Shown one piece after another: positions 24,561 to 32,638 of a stretch of DNA of 44,552 bases; the stretch's first letter is position 1; each line of letters starts with the position of its first letter. Location of the stretch: NCBI GenBank assembly GCA_017475005.1, contig JAFVGI010000048.1, positions 1 through 44,552 of the forward strand, read 5' to 3'. This stretch comes from Prevotella sp. (GTDB lineage Bacteria; Bacteroidota; Bacteroidia; Bacteroidales; Bacteroidaceae). A model generated the notes under the pieces. It worked only from the letters and a program-made list of their open reading frames with translations, made no database searches and was not told the origin of the DNA. Made by a program: the position numbers and the translations under genes.

Positions 24561-25217
24561 ATGCATAATAAAGTACATATCATACTGGCCGCCTGTTGCG
24601 TGATGCTCCTCACGACTGTGACATCATGTACGGAGGAAAAGGACGAGCTGACGAATTACGATAACTGGGAAGCTCGCAATACGGAATATTTCAATCAGAA
24701 ATTCCAGCAGGCACAGGATTCTATCGCAGCTGGCAGCAAGAACTGGAAACTGGTAAAGTCTGTATATAAAACAGCATCGTCATCGGCTCCGACGGATTAT
24801 ATCGTTGTTCATTATCTCAAGCCCTGTCAGCATGCTGAGGACACTCAGAAACCTCTTGAGACGGATTCTGTATATGTGCACTATCGTGGTAAGCTGATAC
24901 CACGCGATGCATACGTGCAGGACACAACAACGTATGCAGTGGATGGTGTGCAGTTTGATACGTCTTATTATGGAGAAAAGCTGGATACTGCTACAGCCGT
25001 TCCTGTCAAGTTTGCTGTAAAGGATTTGGTGGATGGTTTTAAGACTGCACTACTGAATACACATGTTAGAGATTCGCTTGAGGTGATAATACCACATACT
25101 TTAGGATATGGCTCAACATCATCGAATTCTTCTGTGCCCAGCTATAGCACTCTGCGTTTTGATATTATGCTGACCTATATCGGTCGCCCAGGTAAAAAAA
25201 TGCCTAAAATACAATGA
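24561..25217 (+). CDS. FKBP-type peptidyl-prolyl isomerase lipoprotein
   Basis: A 218-residue protein with the lipoprotein signal MHNKVHIILAACCVMLLTTV and lipobox TSC. An FKBP fold follows at about residues 98-215: DSVYVHYRGKLI, GVQFDTSYYGE, VDGFKTALLNTHV, VIIPHTLGYGS and YSTLRFDIMLTYIG. It probably helps fold secreted or outer-membrane proteins. It starts 10 bp after glyS and overlaps parC by four bases. Confidence 0.92.
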   Translation: MHNKVHIILAACCVMLLTTVTSCTEEKDELTNYDNWEARNTEYFNQKFQQAQDSIAAGSKNWKLVKSVYKTASSSAPTDYIVVHYLKPCQHAEDTQKPLETDSVYVHYRGKLIPRDAYVQDTTTYAVDGVQFDTSYYGEKLDTATAVPVKFAVKDLVDGFKTALLNTHVRDSLEVIIPHTLGYGSTSSNSSVPSYSTLRFDIMLTYIGRPGKKMPKIQ

Positions 25218-27838
25218 GTAATAACCGCTTTGACGCTTCCGCAGTACACCATCTCAGTGGGATGTACCAAAACTGGTTCTTGGATTATGCTTCATACGTA
25301 ATCCTTGAACGTGCTGTGCCACATATAGAGGATGGCTTGAAACCTGTTCAACGACGCATCCTGCATTCTATGAAACGTATGGATGACGGACGTTACAACA
25401 AAGTGGCGAACATCGTCGGTCACACTATGCAGTTCCACCCACATGGAGATGCCTCTATCGGTGATGCCTTGGTGCAGATGGGACAGAAAGATCTGCTCAT
25501 CGATACACAGGGTAACTGGGGAAATATACTGACAGGCTCCAGCGCTGCTGCTCCACGTTATATAGAAGCGCGACTGAGTAAGTTCGCTCTGGAAACGGTA
25601 TTTAATCCCAAGACGACAGAGTGGCAGATGTCGTATGACGGACGTAATAAGGAACCTATTACGCTGCCTGTAAAATTCCCATTGCTTCTGGCACAAGGAG
25701 TAGAGGGCATCGCTGTTGGTTTGAACTCAAAGATAATGCCGCATAACTTTAACGAGATATGTGATGCGGCTATAGCATATCTGAGAGGTGAGGAATTCCA
25801 TCTGTATCCAGATTTTCCAACAGGAGGCAGCGTCGATGTGTCACGTTATAACGACGGCCAGAGAGGCGGAAGCATCAAGGTGCGTGCGAAGATAGAGAAA
25901 CTGGACCAGAAGACGCTCGTCATCAGGGATATTCCATTCTCGAAGACTTCTGAAACACTTATCGACTCTATCACAAAAGCAGTAAATATCGGAAAGATAA
26001 AGGTGCGTAAGGTGGAAGACCTGACAGCCGCAAACGTTGAGATATTGGTGCATCTGGCACCTGGCGTTTCGTCAGACAAGACCCTCGACGCACTCTATGC
26101 CTTTACCGATTGTGAGATAAGCATATCGCCAAACTGTTGCGTCATAAAGGATAAGAAACCACAATTCCTTACCATCAGTGATGTGCTGGCTGCTTCTGCC
26201 GACCAGACGATGGCGTTGCTGAAGAGGGAACTGGAGATAAGGCGTGATGAACTGTTGGAACAACTGTTCTACTGCTCTTTGGAAAAGATATTCATAGAAG
26301 AACGCATCTATAAGGATAAGAAGTATGAGAATGCTCCAACTATGGATGCTGCCTGTGAGCATATCGATGAGAGGCTGACACCATACTATCCACAGATGGT
26401 GCGCGAAGTGCGCAAGGAGGATATCCTGAAGCTGATGGAGATAAGGATGAAACGCATCCTGAAGTTCTCAAAGGATCAGGCTGACGAACTTATCGCAAAG
26501 ATTGAGGCAGAGATAGCAGAGATAGAGAAAGACCTCGGCAGGATGGTTGACATAACATGCGAATGGTTTGAACACCTGAAGCAGAAATATGGCGCAGAGC
26601 ATCCTCGTTTGACGGAAATACGTAACTTCGATACTATCGAGGCAACAAAGGTGGTTGAGGCAAACCAAAAGCTGTATATAGACCGTCAGGAGGGCTTCGT
26701 GGGAACAGGATTAAAGAAGGCAGAATATGTCTGCAACTGTTCCGATATCGATGATATCATCATTTTCTATAAGGATGGTAAATATAAAGTCACCAAGGTG
26801 GCTGAAAAGATGGATGTCGGAAAGAATGTACTTCATCTGCAGGTGTGGAAGAAAGGCGACAAACGCACCATCTATAACTGCGTCTATCGTGACGGAAAGG
26901 CAGGCAGATATTATGTCAAGAGATTCTGCATCGATTCCAGCACCCGAGACAAGGAGTATGACATCACGATGGGAACACCTGGCAGCCGTGTGATCTACTT
27001 CACGGCAAACGCAAATGGTGAGGCAGAGGTGATAAAGGTGACTCTGGAACCAGGACCAAAGATAAAGAAGATTTTCTATGATTACGATTTCTCAACCCTT
27101 GAGGTAAAGGGAAAATCGGCAAGAGGAAATCAGCTCTCAAAGAATCCGATACACAGGATAGGTCTCAAGTCTCACGGACACTCTACATTGGGAGGCCGCG
27201 AGATATGGTGGGATGCTGACGTAAACCGCCTGAATATTGACGGACACGGAGAGTTGCTGGGTAAGTTCCACGATGATGACAGTATTCTCGTTGTGCTTAA
27301 GAATGGTGATTTCTATGTCACGACAGCCGATCCTAATAACCACTTCGAACAGAATATCCTGCGCATAGAAAAATGGGATGCCCACAAGGTGTGGACAGCC
27401 GTCCTCAAGGATGCTGGGAATAATATGTTCGGATACATCAAACGCTTCGAGATGGAGGCTGTAAAGAACCATCGTAACTTCTTGGGTGATAATGGTATAG
27501 ACGACGGTACGGAACTGCTGCTGTTGACAGATACCGTTTATCCGCGCATAAAAGTTACATTTGGCGGTAATGACAGTTTCCGCGAACCGCAAGAGATTGA
27601 CTGCGAACAGTTTATCGGCGTAAAAGGCTTTAAGGCAAAAGGAAAACGTATCTCTACTTTTGACATAAGTGGGGTAGAGGAACTGGAACCTACACGCTTC
27701 CCGGAAGCGGTTGATGAGTCTGATAACGCAGATGACGAGCAGCAGGAAGAAGAGAATCTTGACCCTGATGCAGGAAAATCTCAGCAGCAGGTGATAGACG
27801 AGCTGAGCGGACAGCTGAGAATCTTTGATAATGAGTAG
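25214..27838 (+). CDS. parC: Type IIA topoisomerase subunit A, probably ParC (topoisomerase IV)
   Basis: This subunit breaks and rejoins DNA through a tyrosine ester. The active Tyr116 is in AAAPRYIEARLS. The CAP/HTH region has PVQRRILHSMKRMDDGRYNK and HPHGDASIGDALV. The C-terminal beta-pinwheel (about 500-830) lacks the GyrA box (QRRGGKG), and its repeats end in an acidic tail. That, together with the form of the N-terminus, favours ParC over GyrA. Length is 874. It overlaps both neighbours. Confidence 0.9.
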   Translation: MSNNRFDASAVHHLSGMYQNWFLDYASYVILERAVPHIEDGLKPVQRRILHSMKRMDDGRYNKVANIVGHTMQFHPHGDASIGDALVQMGQKDLLIDTQGNWGNILTGSSAAAPRYIEARLSKFALETVFNPKTTEWQMSYDGRNKEPITLPVKFPLLLAQGVEGIAVGLNSKIMPHNFNEICDAAIAYLRGEEFHLYPDFPTGGSVDVSRYNDGQRGGSIKVRAKIEKLDQKTLVIRDIPFSKTSETLIDSITKAVNIGKIKVRKVEDLTAANVEILVHLAPGVSSDKTLDALYAFTDCEISISPNCCVIKDKKPQFLTISDVLAASADQTMALLKRELEIRRDELLEQLFYCSLEKIFIEERIYKDKKYENAPTMDAACEHIDERLTPYYPQMVREVRKEDILKLMEIRMKRILKFSKDQADELIAKIEAEIAEIEKDLGRMVDITCEWFEHLKQKYGAEHPRLTEIRNFDTIEATKVVEANQKLYIDRQEGFVGTGLKKAEYVCNCSDIDDIIIFYKDGKYKVTKVAEKMDVGKNVLHLQVWKKGDKRTIYNCVYRDGKAGRYYVKRFCIDSSTRDKEYDITMGTPGSRVIYFTANANGEAEVIKVTLEPGPKIKKIFYDYDFSTLEVKGKSARGNQLSKNPIHRIGLKSHGHSTLGGREIWWDADVNRLNIDGHGELLGKFHDDDSILVVLKNGDFYVTTADPNNHFEQNILRIEKWDAHKVWTAVLKDAGNNMFGYIKRFEMEAVKNHRNFLGDNGIDDGTELLLLTDTVYPRIKVTFGGNDSFREPQEIDCEQFIGVKGFKAKGKRISTFDISGVEELEPTRFPEAVDESDNADDEQQEEENLDPDAGKSQQQVIDELSGQLRIFDNE

Positions 27839-28613
27839 CAGGAGGGTTATATACTCGCTATTATTTCTATTGGCATTCTGGCAACACTCCTTCGCACAGG
27901 AGGTGGCTACCCAGATAGCCATAGGGCACGCAAACCATCTTGATACTTATCTGTCGCCAGAAAAATACAGAGGAATAGAATTTCGCTTTATATCCGAGGT
28001 GTTGAAAACGAAGGTGATGTTTCAACACGAGGGAGATATGTCTTTTACCAGTAATCGTGCCAATAACGCAGATGAGGTTTCCGGACATTATGACTTCACC
28101 TTTGCTATGATGCATAAGTGGTCGTGGTGTGACGATAAACTGACGCTGAGAGTCGGTGGAATGGCGGATTTGTGGTTGGGATTTGCATACAACACCCGTA
28201 ATACAAACAATCCTGCACAAGGGTATGTATCGTTAGCTGTCGGACCACAGATAATGGCTTCGTACAAATTGTCTGCTATTATGAAACAGCCCGACAAAAA
28301 GTTCCTGAAATTTCTCTCGACGATAACGGTAAATTATCAGATGCGGATGCCTTGGTTGGGAATGATGTTCTCACCAAACTATGGGCAGTCATATTATGAG
28401 ATTTTCTCTCGCGGAAACTATGACCATAATATAGTGTTCACCTCCCTTGCTACCTTCCAGATGAGACAGCAGGTGAGTCTTGATATCCCGTTGAGAAACA
28501 GAACCTCCTTGCGAGTCGGATATATATCGGACATCCGTCAGGCAAAGCCAAATAACCTTAAGCAGCATCAGTACTATAATGCAGCAACAATAGGAGTGGT
28601 GATTAGGAAGTGA
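27831..28613 (+). CDS. DUF3316-like secreted protein
   Basis: A 260-residue protein with a signal peptide (MSSRRVIYSLLFLLAFWQHSFAQ) and beta-strand-rich sequence with alternating aromatic residues (YDFTFAMMHKWSW, MADLWLGFAYNTR, RTSLRVGYISDIR), like a small outer-membrane barrel. It fits DUF3316, a Bacteroidales family of unknown function. ATG 27831 is preferred to the TTG at 27825. It overlaps parC by 8 bp. The stop lies in a heptad array. Confidence 0.75.
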   Translation: MSSRRVIYSLLFLLAFWQHSFAQEVATQIAIGHANHLDTYLSPEKYRGIEFRFISEVLKTKVMFQHEGDMSFTSNRANNADEVSGHYDFTFAMMHKWSWCDDKLTLRVGGMADLWLGFAYNTRNTNNPAQGYVSLAVGPQIMASYKLSAIMKQPDKKFLKFLSTITVNYQMRMPWLGMMFSPNYGQSYYEIFSRGNYDHNIVFTSLATFQMRQQVSLDIPLRNRTSLRVGYISDIRQAKPNNLKQHQYYNAATIGVVIRK

Positions 28614-28630
28614 GAGGTGAAAGGTGAAAG
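28610..28630 (+). repeat. Heptad array, unit GTGARAG
   Basis: GTGAGAG, GTGAAAG, GTGAAAG. The TGA stop of the DUF3316-like gene is inside the first unit. Confidence 0.8.
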
Positions 28631-29113
28631 ACGGCCTCGCGCGGGTAGAGGGTTTTAGGAAAAAAAACGGAAAAACCCCTTCCGATGTCTTGATGCTCTT
28701 TCAGAGCCTTTGTGTCAGGCGTAATACCTGTGTCTATAAAAACAAGCTTTTAAGCCACAGCTATTCCACTTACCACAATCACTTGCGTGATTCAAACCAT
28801 CGTCAGGCAAAAACACCAGACCTTTGGTCCTAAAAAACAATTTTTTATCTCTTGTAGAACAGAAAAAAGTTTTGGTTAAGGTCATCGTTAAGGTTGAAGA
28901 AATGTTTTTCAGGTTTGGAACAAACCGAGGTTTTTGCCATTGACAGGATGTTAAGACTCTGTAAGAGGTAAGAGGTAAGGCGGAGATTTTTAGCTGCAAG
29001 CTCGCTTGTAAGTAGAAAGATACGACTTACATCGGAAAAGGGCTGAATGCACTTACATCCAGACAATGGGGTTTTTATGGTTTTTGTTAAATAAAATTAT
29101 GCATTATGAACTA
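28631..29113. other. Intergenic region with no supported gene
   Basis: No frame has family likeness. It contains another heptad array (GTAAGAG twice and GTAAGGC, 28961-28981), a small hairpin (AATCAC-TTGC-GTGATT, 28777-28792), two TTAAGGT copies (near 28876-28900) and ATTATGC/ATTATGA steps (about 29097-29110) next to the S41 start. Confidence 0.5.
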
Positions 29114-30136
29114 ATGAAAAGGTTTTCGTTTTCGTTTTGGTTTTCGTTTTCGTTAGCTTTATCGTTAACGTTATTGACAGGTTGCGTCGATGTGGATGAA
29201 TACCAGTCAGACGTGGAGAATAATATGGAAGCATTATGGAACATAATAGATGAACACTATTGTTTCTTTGCTGAAAAAGAGGCACAGCTGGGCGTAAACT
29301 GGGATGAGGTTCATGAACGCTATCGTCGCAATATGAACAAAGGAATGTCACGCTATCAGTTGTTTGATTTCCTGAGTAATATGGTGGGAGAACTGCGTGA
29401 CGGACACGTAAATATCTCAGCATCCTTCGATTATTCCCGCAACTGGTCGTGGAAAGAAGACTATCCTAAGAATTTCTCTGACTCTCTGCAACGCAGATAT
29501 CTTGGTACGAAATATAGCATTGTTTCAGGCATGTATTATTGTACTCTTGATGACAATATCGGCTATATATATGTAGGCAGTTTTGTGGATTCCTTTGGTG
29601 ACGGAAATCTGGATGAGGTATTATATGCCCTTGCTCCGTGCAACGGGTTGATAATCGATGTGCGCAATAATGGAGGCGGGCAACTGACTGAGGCACAGCA
29701 TCTGGCGTCACGCTTCTGTAATGAGCGAAAGCTGGTGGGATATATGTCTCACAAGACGGGAACCGGGCGTTCGGATTTTTCGGCCAAAGAGGAACAATGG
29801 CTGGAATCGTCAGCAGGTCTTCGGTGGCAGAAGTCTGTTTGCGTATTGTCAAACAGAAGTGTTTATAGCGCAGCCAACGAATTTGTAAAGTACATGAAAG
29901 CATTAGGACACACCATCGTCGGTGATGCTACAGGAGGAGGCTCCGGTATGCCGTTTTCTGCAGAATTGCCAAACGGGTGGGGCGTGCGTTTCTCCGCTTG
30001 TCCGATGTATGATATCAACGGAGCATGTACCGAAAATGGCGTGACTCCAGATGTGGCAGTAAACCTCACAAAAGAGGACTTCCTGAAAGGAAAGGACACT
30101 ATTATAGAAACAGCACGTAAAAAATTACGGGATTGA
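29114..30136 (+). CDS. S41-family peptidase lipoprotein
   Basis: A 340-residue protein from ATG 29114. The signal peptide is unusual: MKRFSFSFWFSFSLALSLTL, then lipobox LTGC. Its Phe-Ser alternation is written by a TTTTCG hexamer repeat. The mature part has a tail-specific-protease core: CNGLIIDVRNNGGGQLTEA, SNRSVYSAANEF (likely nucleophile Ser) and VGDATGGGSGMPFSAELPNG. No PDZ domain is seen. Related Bacteroidales S41 lipoproteins act in the envelope. An upstream in-frame ATG (29066) would put 16 residues before the signal and is less likely. Confidence 0.9.
   Translation: MKRFSFSFWFSFSLALSLTLLTGCVDVDEYQSDVENNMEALWNIIDEHYCFFAEKEAQLGVNWDEVHERYRRNMNKGMSRYQLFDFLSNMVGELRDGHVNISASFDYSRNWSWKEDYPKNFSDSLQRRYLGTKYSIVSGMYYCTLDDNIGYIYVGSFVDSFGDGNLDEVLYALAPCNGLIIDVRNNGGGQLTEAQHLASRFCNERKLVGYMSHKTGTGRSDFSAKEEQWLESSAGLRWQKSVCVLSNRSVYSAANEFVKYMKALGHTIVGDATGGGSGMPFSAELPNGWGVRFSACPMYDINGACTENGVTPDVAVNLTKEDFLKGKDTIIETARKKLRD
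29123..29170 (+). repeat. Hexamer repeat inside a signal peptide
   Basis: TTTTCG twice, TTTTGG, TTTTCG twice, then TTAGCT, TTATCG, TTAACG. The period is 6, so the reading frame is kept, giving Phe-Ser and Leu-Ser pairs in the hydrophobic core. Confidence 0.8.
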
Positions 30137-30168
30137 TTCGGAAATGGGTTCGGTCACGTTAAAAAAAC

Positions 30169-30261
30169 GCCAATATTGGCAGATTTTTAATGTGATATTG
30201 GCAGTTTCATTTGAAAAATGTGATTTTTTTCTTGGTTTTTAGTCCGAAAATGTGATTTTTT
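30169..30261. promoter_or_regulatory. Palindrome and direct repeats before an orphan promoter
   Basis: GCCAATATTGGC (30169-30180) is a perfect 12-bp palindrome, and a half copy (ATATTGGCAG) follows at about 30195-30204. AAAATGTGATTTTTT occurs twice, at 30215-30229 and 30247-30261, 32 bp (three helical turns) apart. The arrangement looks like protein-binding sites. Confidence 0.45.
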
Positions 30262-30264
30262 GTT

Positions 30265-30272
30265 TACATTTG
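30265..30272 (+). promoter_or_regulatory. -7 element of an orphan transcription unit
   Basis: TACATTTG matches TAnnTTTG. No TTTG is found at the ideal -33 distance. No protein gene begins within 800 bp downstream. Confidence 0.45.
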
Positions 30273-30449
30273 CATCCGGAAAGTGTTAATCGCGTTTTAC
30301 ACATCCATGCGAATATAGTAAATTGCTGTTTACATATTGCGCGGATAGATGTAAACTATTTTTACCACGCTAAAATACCTGACCTATCTGGAGGAAGCCC
30401 GTTTGATACACCCTCTGTATTAAAATTTTTTTTAAGCCATCGCCAGTAG

Positions 30450-30526
30450 TTGTTAGTTATTAGTTATTAGTTATTAGTTGTTAGTAACTAGAAACTAGAA
30501 ACTAAAGACTAGAAACTAGAAACTAG
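30450..30526 (+). repeat. Eleven-unit heptad array, TTATTAG then AAACTAG
   Basis: TTGTTAG, TTATTAG three times, TTGTTAG, TAACTAG, then AAACTAG-type units five more times, all in one 7-bp phase. TAG recurs in nearly every unit. Confidence 0.92.
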
Positions 30527-30587
30527 AAAAAGTTTAGCGGTTAGCCCAGATGTAGCCGAGAATTCAATTTTCTTAACTAAAAATAGT

Positions 30588-30619
30588 TCCGTACTTATGA
30601 TGTTAAGTGCGGATTTTTT
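30588..30619 (+). terminator. Rho-independent terminator
   Basis: TCCGTACTTA and TAAGTGCGGA form a 10-bp stem with one G-U pair and loop TGATGT, followed by six Ts. No protein gene lies directly upstream. Confidence 0.8.
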
Positions 30620-30854
30620 GTACCATCGCAGGCAATTCTTGAAATAAAACTAAAATGATCAAGTAATGATCAAGGGACGGTTCTTTGATTTCTTTTGAGG
30701 AGGCAGACACAACTACTCTAAAAAATGAACCTATGGTTAGTGAGGCATTTATACCGGTTTCGTGAGTCAAGTAAGCCTGCTTAATCGGGTCATGAACTAT
30801 AGGTCCCCTAAAATCACAAGAAATTTTCAGCCAAACCATAGGGTAGCCATACTG

Positions 30855-30933
30855 TAGGCTGCTCCTAGCCTGCTCCTAAGCAGCTCCTAGGCTTATTCAT
30901 GAGTATGGGTAGAAGGAGCCTAGGAGCAGCCTA
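30855..30933. repeat. GC-rich inverted repeat with multiple GCTCCTA copies
   Basis: TAGGCTGCTCCTAG (30855-30868) is the exact reverse complement of CTAGGAGCAGCCTA (30920-30933). Between them lie two further GCTCCTA copies (TGCTCCTAAG, CAGCTCCTAGGC). The segment can fold into alternative long hairpins. Confidence 0.75.
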
Positions 30934-30970
30934 GAGTATAGGAAGAGCGGGAGAAGTAAGATTTAAAGTC

Positions 30971-31005
30971 TTATTGGTTATAGGTTATTTGTTATTGATT
31001 AACAA
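30971..31005 (+). repeat. Heptad array, unit TTATTGG
   Basis: TTATTGG, TTATAGG, TTATTTG, TTATTGA, TTAACAA. It lies upstream of the beta-flower gene promoter. Confidence 0.7.
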
Positions 31006-31046
31006 TTTTTAATCGATAAATTGGAGCGACATTCGGATATATTGCG

Positions 31047-31054
31047 TAATTTTG
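31047..31054 (+). promoter_or_regulatory. -7 element for the beta-flower-like gene
   Basis: TAATTTTG lies 41 bp before the gene's ATG. The -33 region is poor. Confidence 0.55.
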
Positions 31055-31095
31055 CGGTGAAATGATTGATTAACCTTATTCAATTGTAAATGTTT

Positions 31096-32559
31096 ATGAA
31101 ACGTAGTACTACATTTCTTTGTATGGCTATGGCAGCCATGTTTGCACTTAGCACCCCGACTGAGGCACAGTGGGGCAGTCTGCTGAACAAAGCACGCAAG
31201 GCTGCTGGTATCAAAACAAAGCAGGAGAAGGCACAAGATGAAGCAAAGCATCGTCAGGACTCTATCCAAACGGCCATCAAGAGCATCACACCAACTATCC
31301 CGCAACCCGCTAAGACAGGCGCACCTAATGTCATAAAATGGGGCGACACAAAGATTGGCGAGTGGGACCCAGTGAACCTGGAGATTACCTTCAACCAGAC
31401 GTACGACGAGGGTGAGTTGGCCGGACAGAAGGTGAGCTACAAGTTAGACCCCAACACGGGCGTGTGGACCAGCAAAAAGGGCACTAACGTGGGTCAGATG
31501 AGCAACGACGGAACCATCCAGTCGCCCAACCTGGGCACCCTGAAGTTCGATCCAGAGAAGTGCACGGTATCGATGGACGGCGAGGTGATAGGCAAGGTGA
31601 ACCTGAAGACTGCCTATGCATTCGACAAAACCATTGGTAGTTTCGAGGGCCACGTTAGTCCGCTGCTGGTGGCCTTTACCTTCTACGGCTCGCTGATATC
31701 GAAGAAACAGGTGGCCGAGTGGAAAGAGGCTAAGCTGAAGGTCGAACAAAAGGCCAAAGAGCGTGCCGAGCGTGAGCGTCAAGCCCGCATTGAGCGCGAA
31801 GAGGCCCTGAAGAAGGAGTGGGCTGCGCTGAACATGGAGATAACAAGCAGCTCCAACTCTACGCTGGGATACATCCGCGCAAACGGTACAGTTGAAAACA
31901 GCTCGCACTCTACCATCGGATACATCAAGACGAGCGGCGAAGTAGAAAACGGCAGCCACTCAACGATTGGCTACATCAGAGACAATGGTACAGTAGAAAA
32001 CAGTTCTCACTCAACCATCGGCTACTATCGCAACGGCTGTTTCGAAGACAGTTACCACAGCACCGCTGGCTACTTCTGCAATGGCGATGTAGAAAACAGT
32101 TCGCACTCTACCATCGGAAAAATACGTGGTGGCAGCAATAAGACCATAGTTGCCGCAGCTGTGTATTTCTTCTTCTTTAAAGACAAGATTCAAAGCAACC
32201 GCATCAGCAGCGGCGGTCGCGATTGTGAACTCTACAGAAGCGGAAGCAAGTTTGGCGAGATTCGCTCTAACGGCGATGTATATATAGGTGGCAGCCAGAA
32301 GGGCCAGTTGCGCTCTAACGGCGACATCTATGTAGGCGGTAGCTGCAGAGGCGAAATCCGCTCGAGCGGCGACATCTACAAGAGTGGTAGCAAGGTTGGA
32401 GAAGTACGTTCGAATGGTGATGTGTATGAAAATGGAAGCAAAGTAGGCGAAGTACGCTCTAACGGTGATGTTTACAGAAACGGCAGTAAGATAGGCGAAG
32501 CACGAAGCATGGGCGATGCCAAAAAGGTTGCCGTAGTCTATTTCTTCGGATTCTTTTAA
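31096..32559 (+). CDS. Secreted repeat protein resembling 5-fold beta-flower proteins
   Basis: A 487-residue protein with the signal peptide MKRSTTFLCMAMAAMFALST, then PTEAQ. Parts in order: a mixed domain with IGEWDPVNLEITFNQTY and a glycine-zipper-like DKTIGSFEGHVSPL; a charged coiled coil (about 215-245, KAKERAERERQARIEREEAL); five copies of a 20-residue repeat (SSHSTIGYIK-x2-G-x-VE); a hydrophobic break (TIVAAAVYFFFF); and six copies of an approximately 15-residue repeat (GSKVGEVRSNGDVY). The last type is what Bacteroidales 5-fold beta-flower proteins show. The two YFF-type hydrophobic ends bracket the second repeat block. Function is unknown; surface or structural use is a guess. An in-frame ATG at 31090 is also possible. 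Confidence 0.75.
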   Translation: MKRSTTFLCMAMAAMFALSTPTEAQWGSLLNKARKAAGIKTKQEKAQDEAKHRQDSIQTAIKSITPTIPQPAKTGAPNVIKWGDTKIGEWDPVNLEITFNQTYDEGELAGQKVSYKLDPNTGVWTSKKGTNVGQMSNDGTIQSPNLGTLKFDPEKCTVSMDGEVIGKVNLKTAYAFDKTIGSFEGHVSPLLVAFTFYGSLISKKQVAEWKEAKLKVEQKAKERAERERQARIEREEALKKEWAALNMEITSSSNSTLGYIRANGTVENSSHSTIGYIKTSGEVENGSHSTIGYIRDNGTVENSSHSTIGYYRNGCFEDSYHSTAGYFCNGDVENSSHSTIGKIRGGSNKTIVAAAVYFFFFKDKIQSNRISSGGRDCELYRSGSKFGEIRSNGDVYIGGSQKGQLRSNGDIYVGGSCRGEIRSSGDIYKSGSKVGEVRSNGDVYENGSKVGEVRSNGDVYRNGSKIGEARSMGDAKKVAVVYFFGFF

Positions 32560-32572
32560 CTAAATAAAATAT

Positions 32573-32610
32573 AAGCCGTAAGCAATTTGTAGCTTACGGC
32601 TTATTTTTTT
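32573..32610. terminator. Terminator between convergent genes
   Basis: AAGCCGTAAGC and GCTTACGGCTT form an 11-bp perfect stem followed by ATTTTTTT on the plus strand. It may also serve the minus-strand gene. Confidence 0.9.
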
Positions 32611-32638
32611 CACCTTTGACCTTTGACCTTTCACCTTT
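32611..32638 (-). repeat. Heptad array encoding the end of the S-component
   Basis: Plus strand CACCTTT, GACCTTT twice, CACCTTT. On the minus strand GAAAGGT/CAAAGGT units carry the TGA stop, and the flanking AAAAGG gives the last Lys-Arg codons. Confidence 0.8.

Larger units (their letters stand above)
30276..30619 (+). ncRNA. Candidate non-coding RNA
   Basis: The segment is framed by a promoter-like TACATTTG and a good terminator, giving a transcript of about 340 nt without a recognisable protein. It contains GTTTACA/TGTAAAC inverted copies (about 30327-30355) and an 11-unit heptad array near the 3' end. A 65-residue frame at 30252-30449 starts before the predicted transcript and has no family likeness. 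This is inference only. Confidence 0.3.

Noticed and set aside
29066-29113. Upstream in-frame start for the S41 lipoprotein
   Set aside because: It would place 16 residues before a good lipoprotein signal, and the sequence between consists of ATTATGA-type repeat steps.
30252-30449. A 65-residue plus-strand frame
   Set aside because: It starts upstream of the predicted transcription start and has unusual composition (many His, Ile, Asn) with no recognisable motif.
30450-30526. Tandem repeats read as a CRISPR array
   Set aside because: Units are 7 bp with no spacers, and no cas genes are in the window.
30603-30839. A 78-residue minus-strand frame in the intergenic region before the beta-flower gene
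   Set aside because: It has no family likeness, promoter or ribosome site. Its end overlaps the terminator stem at 30604-30613, so it is probably a chance frame in an AT-rich region.
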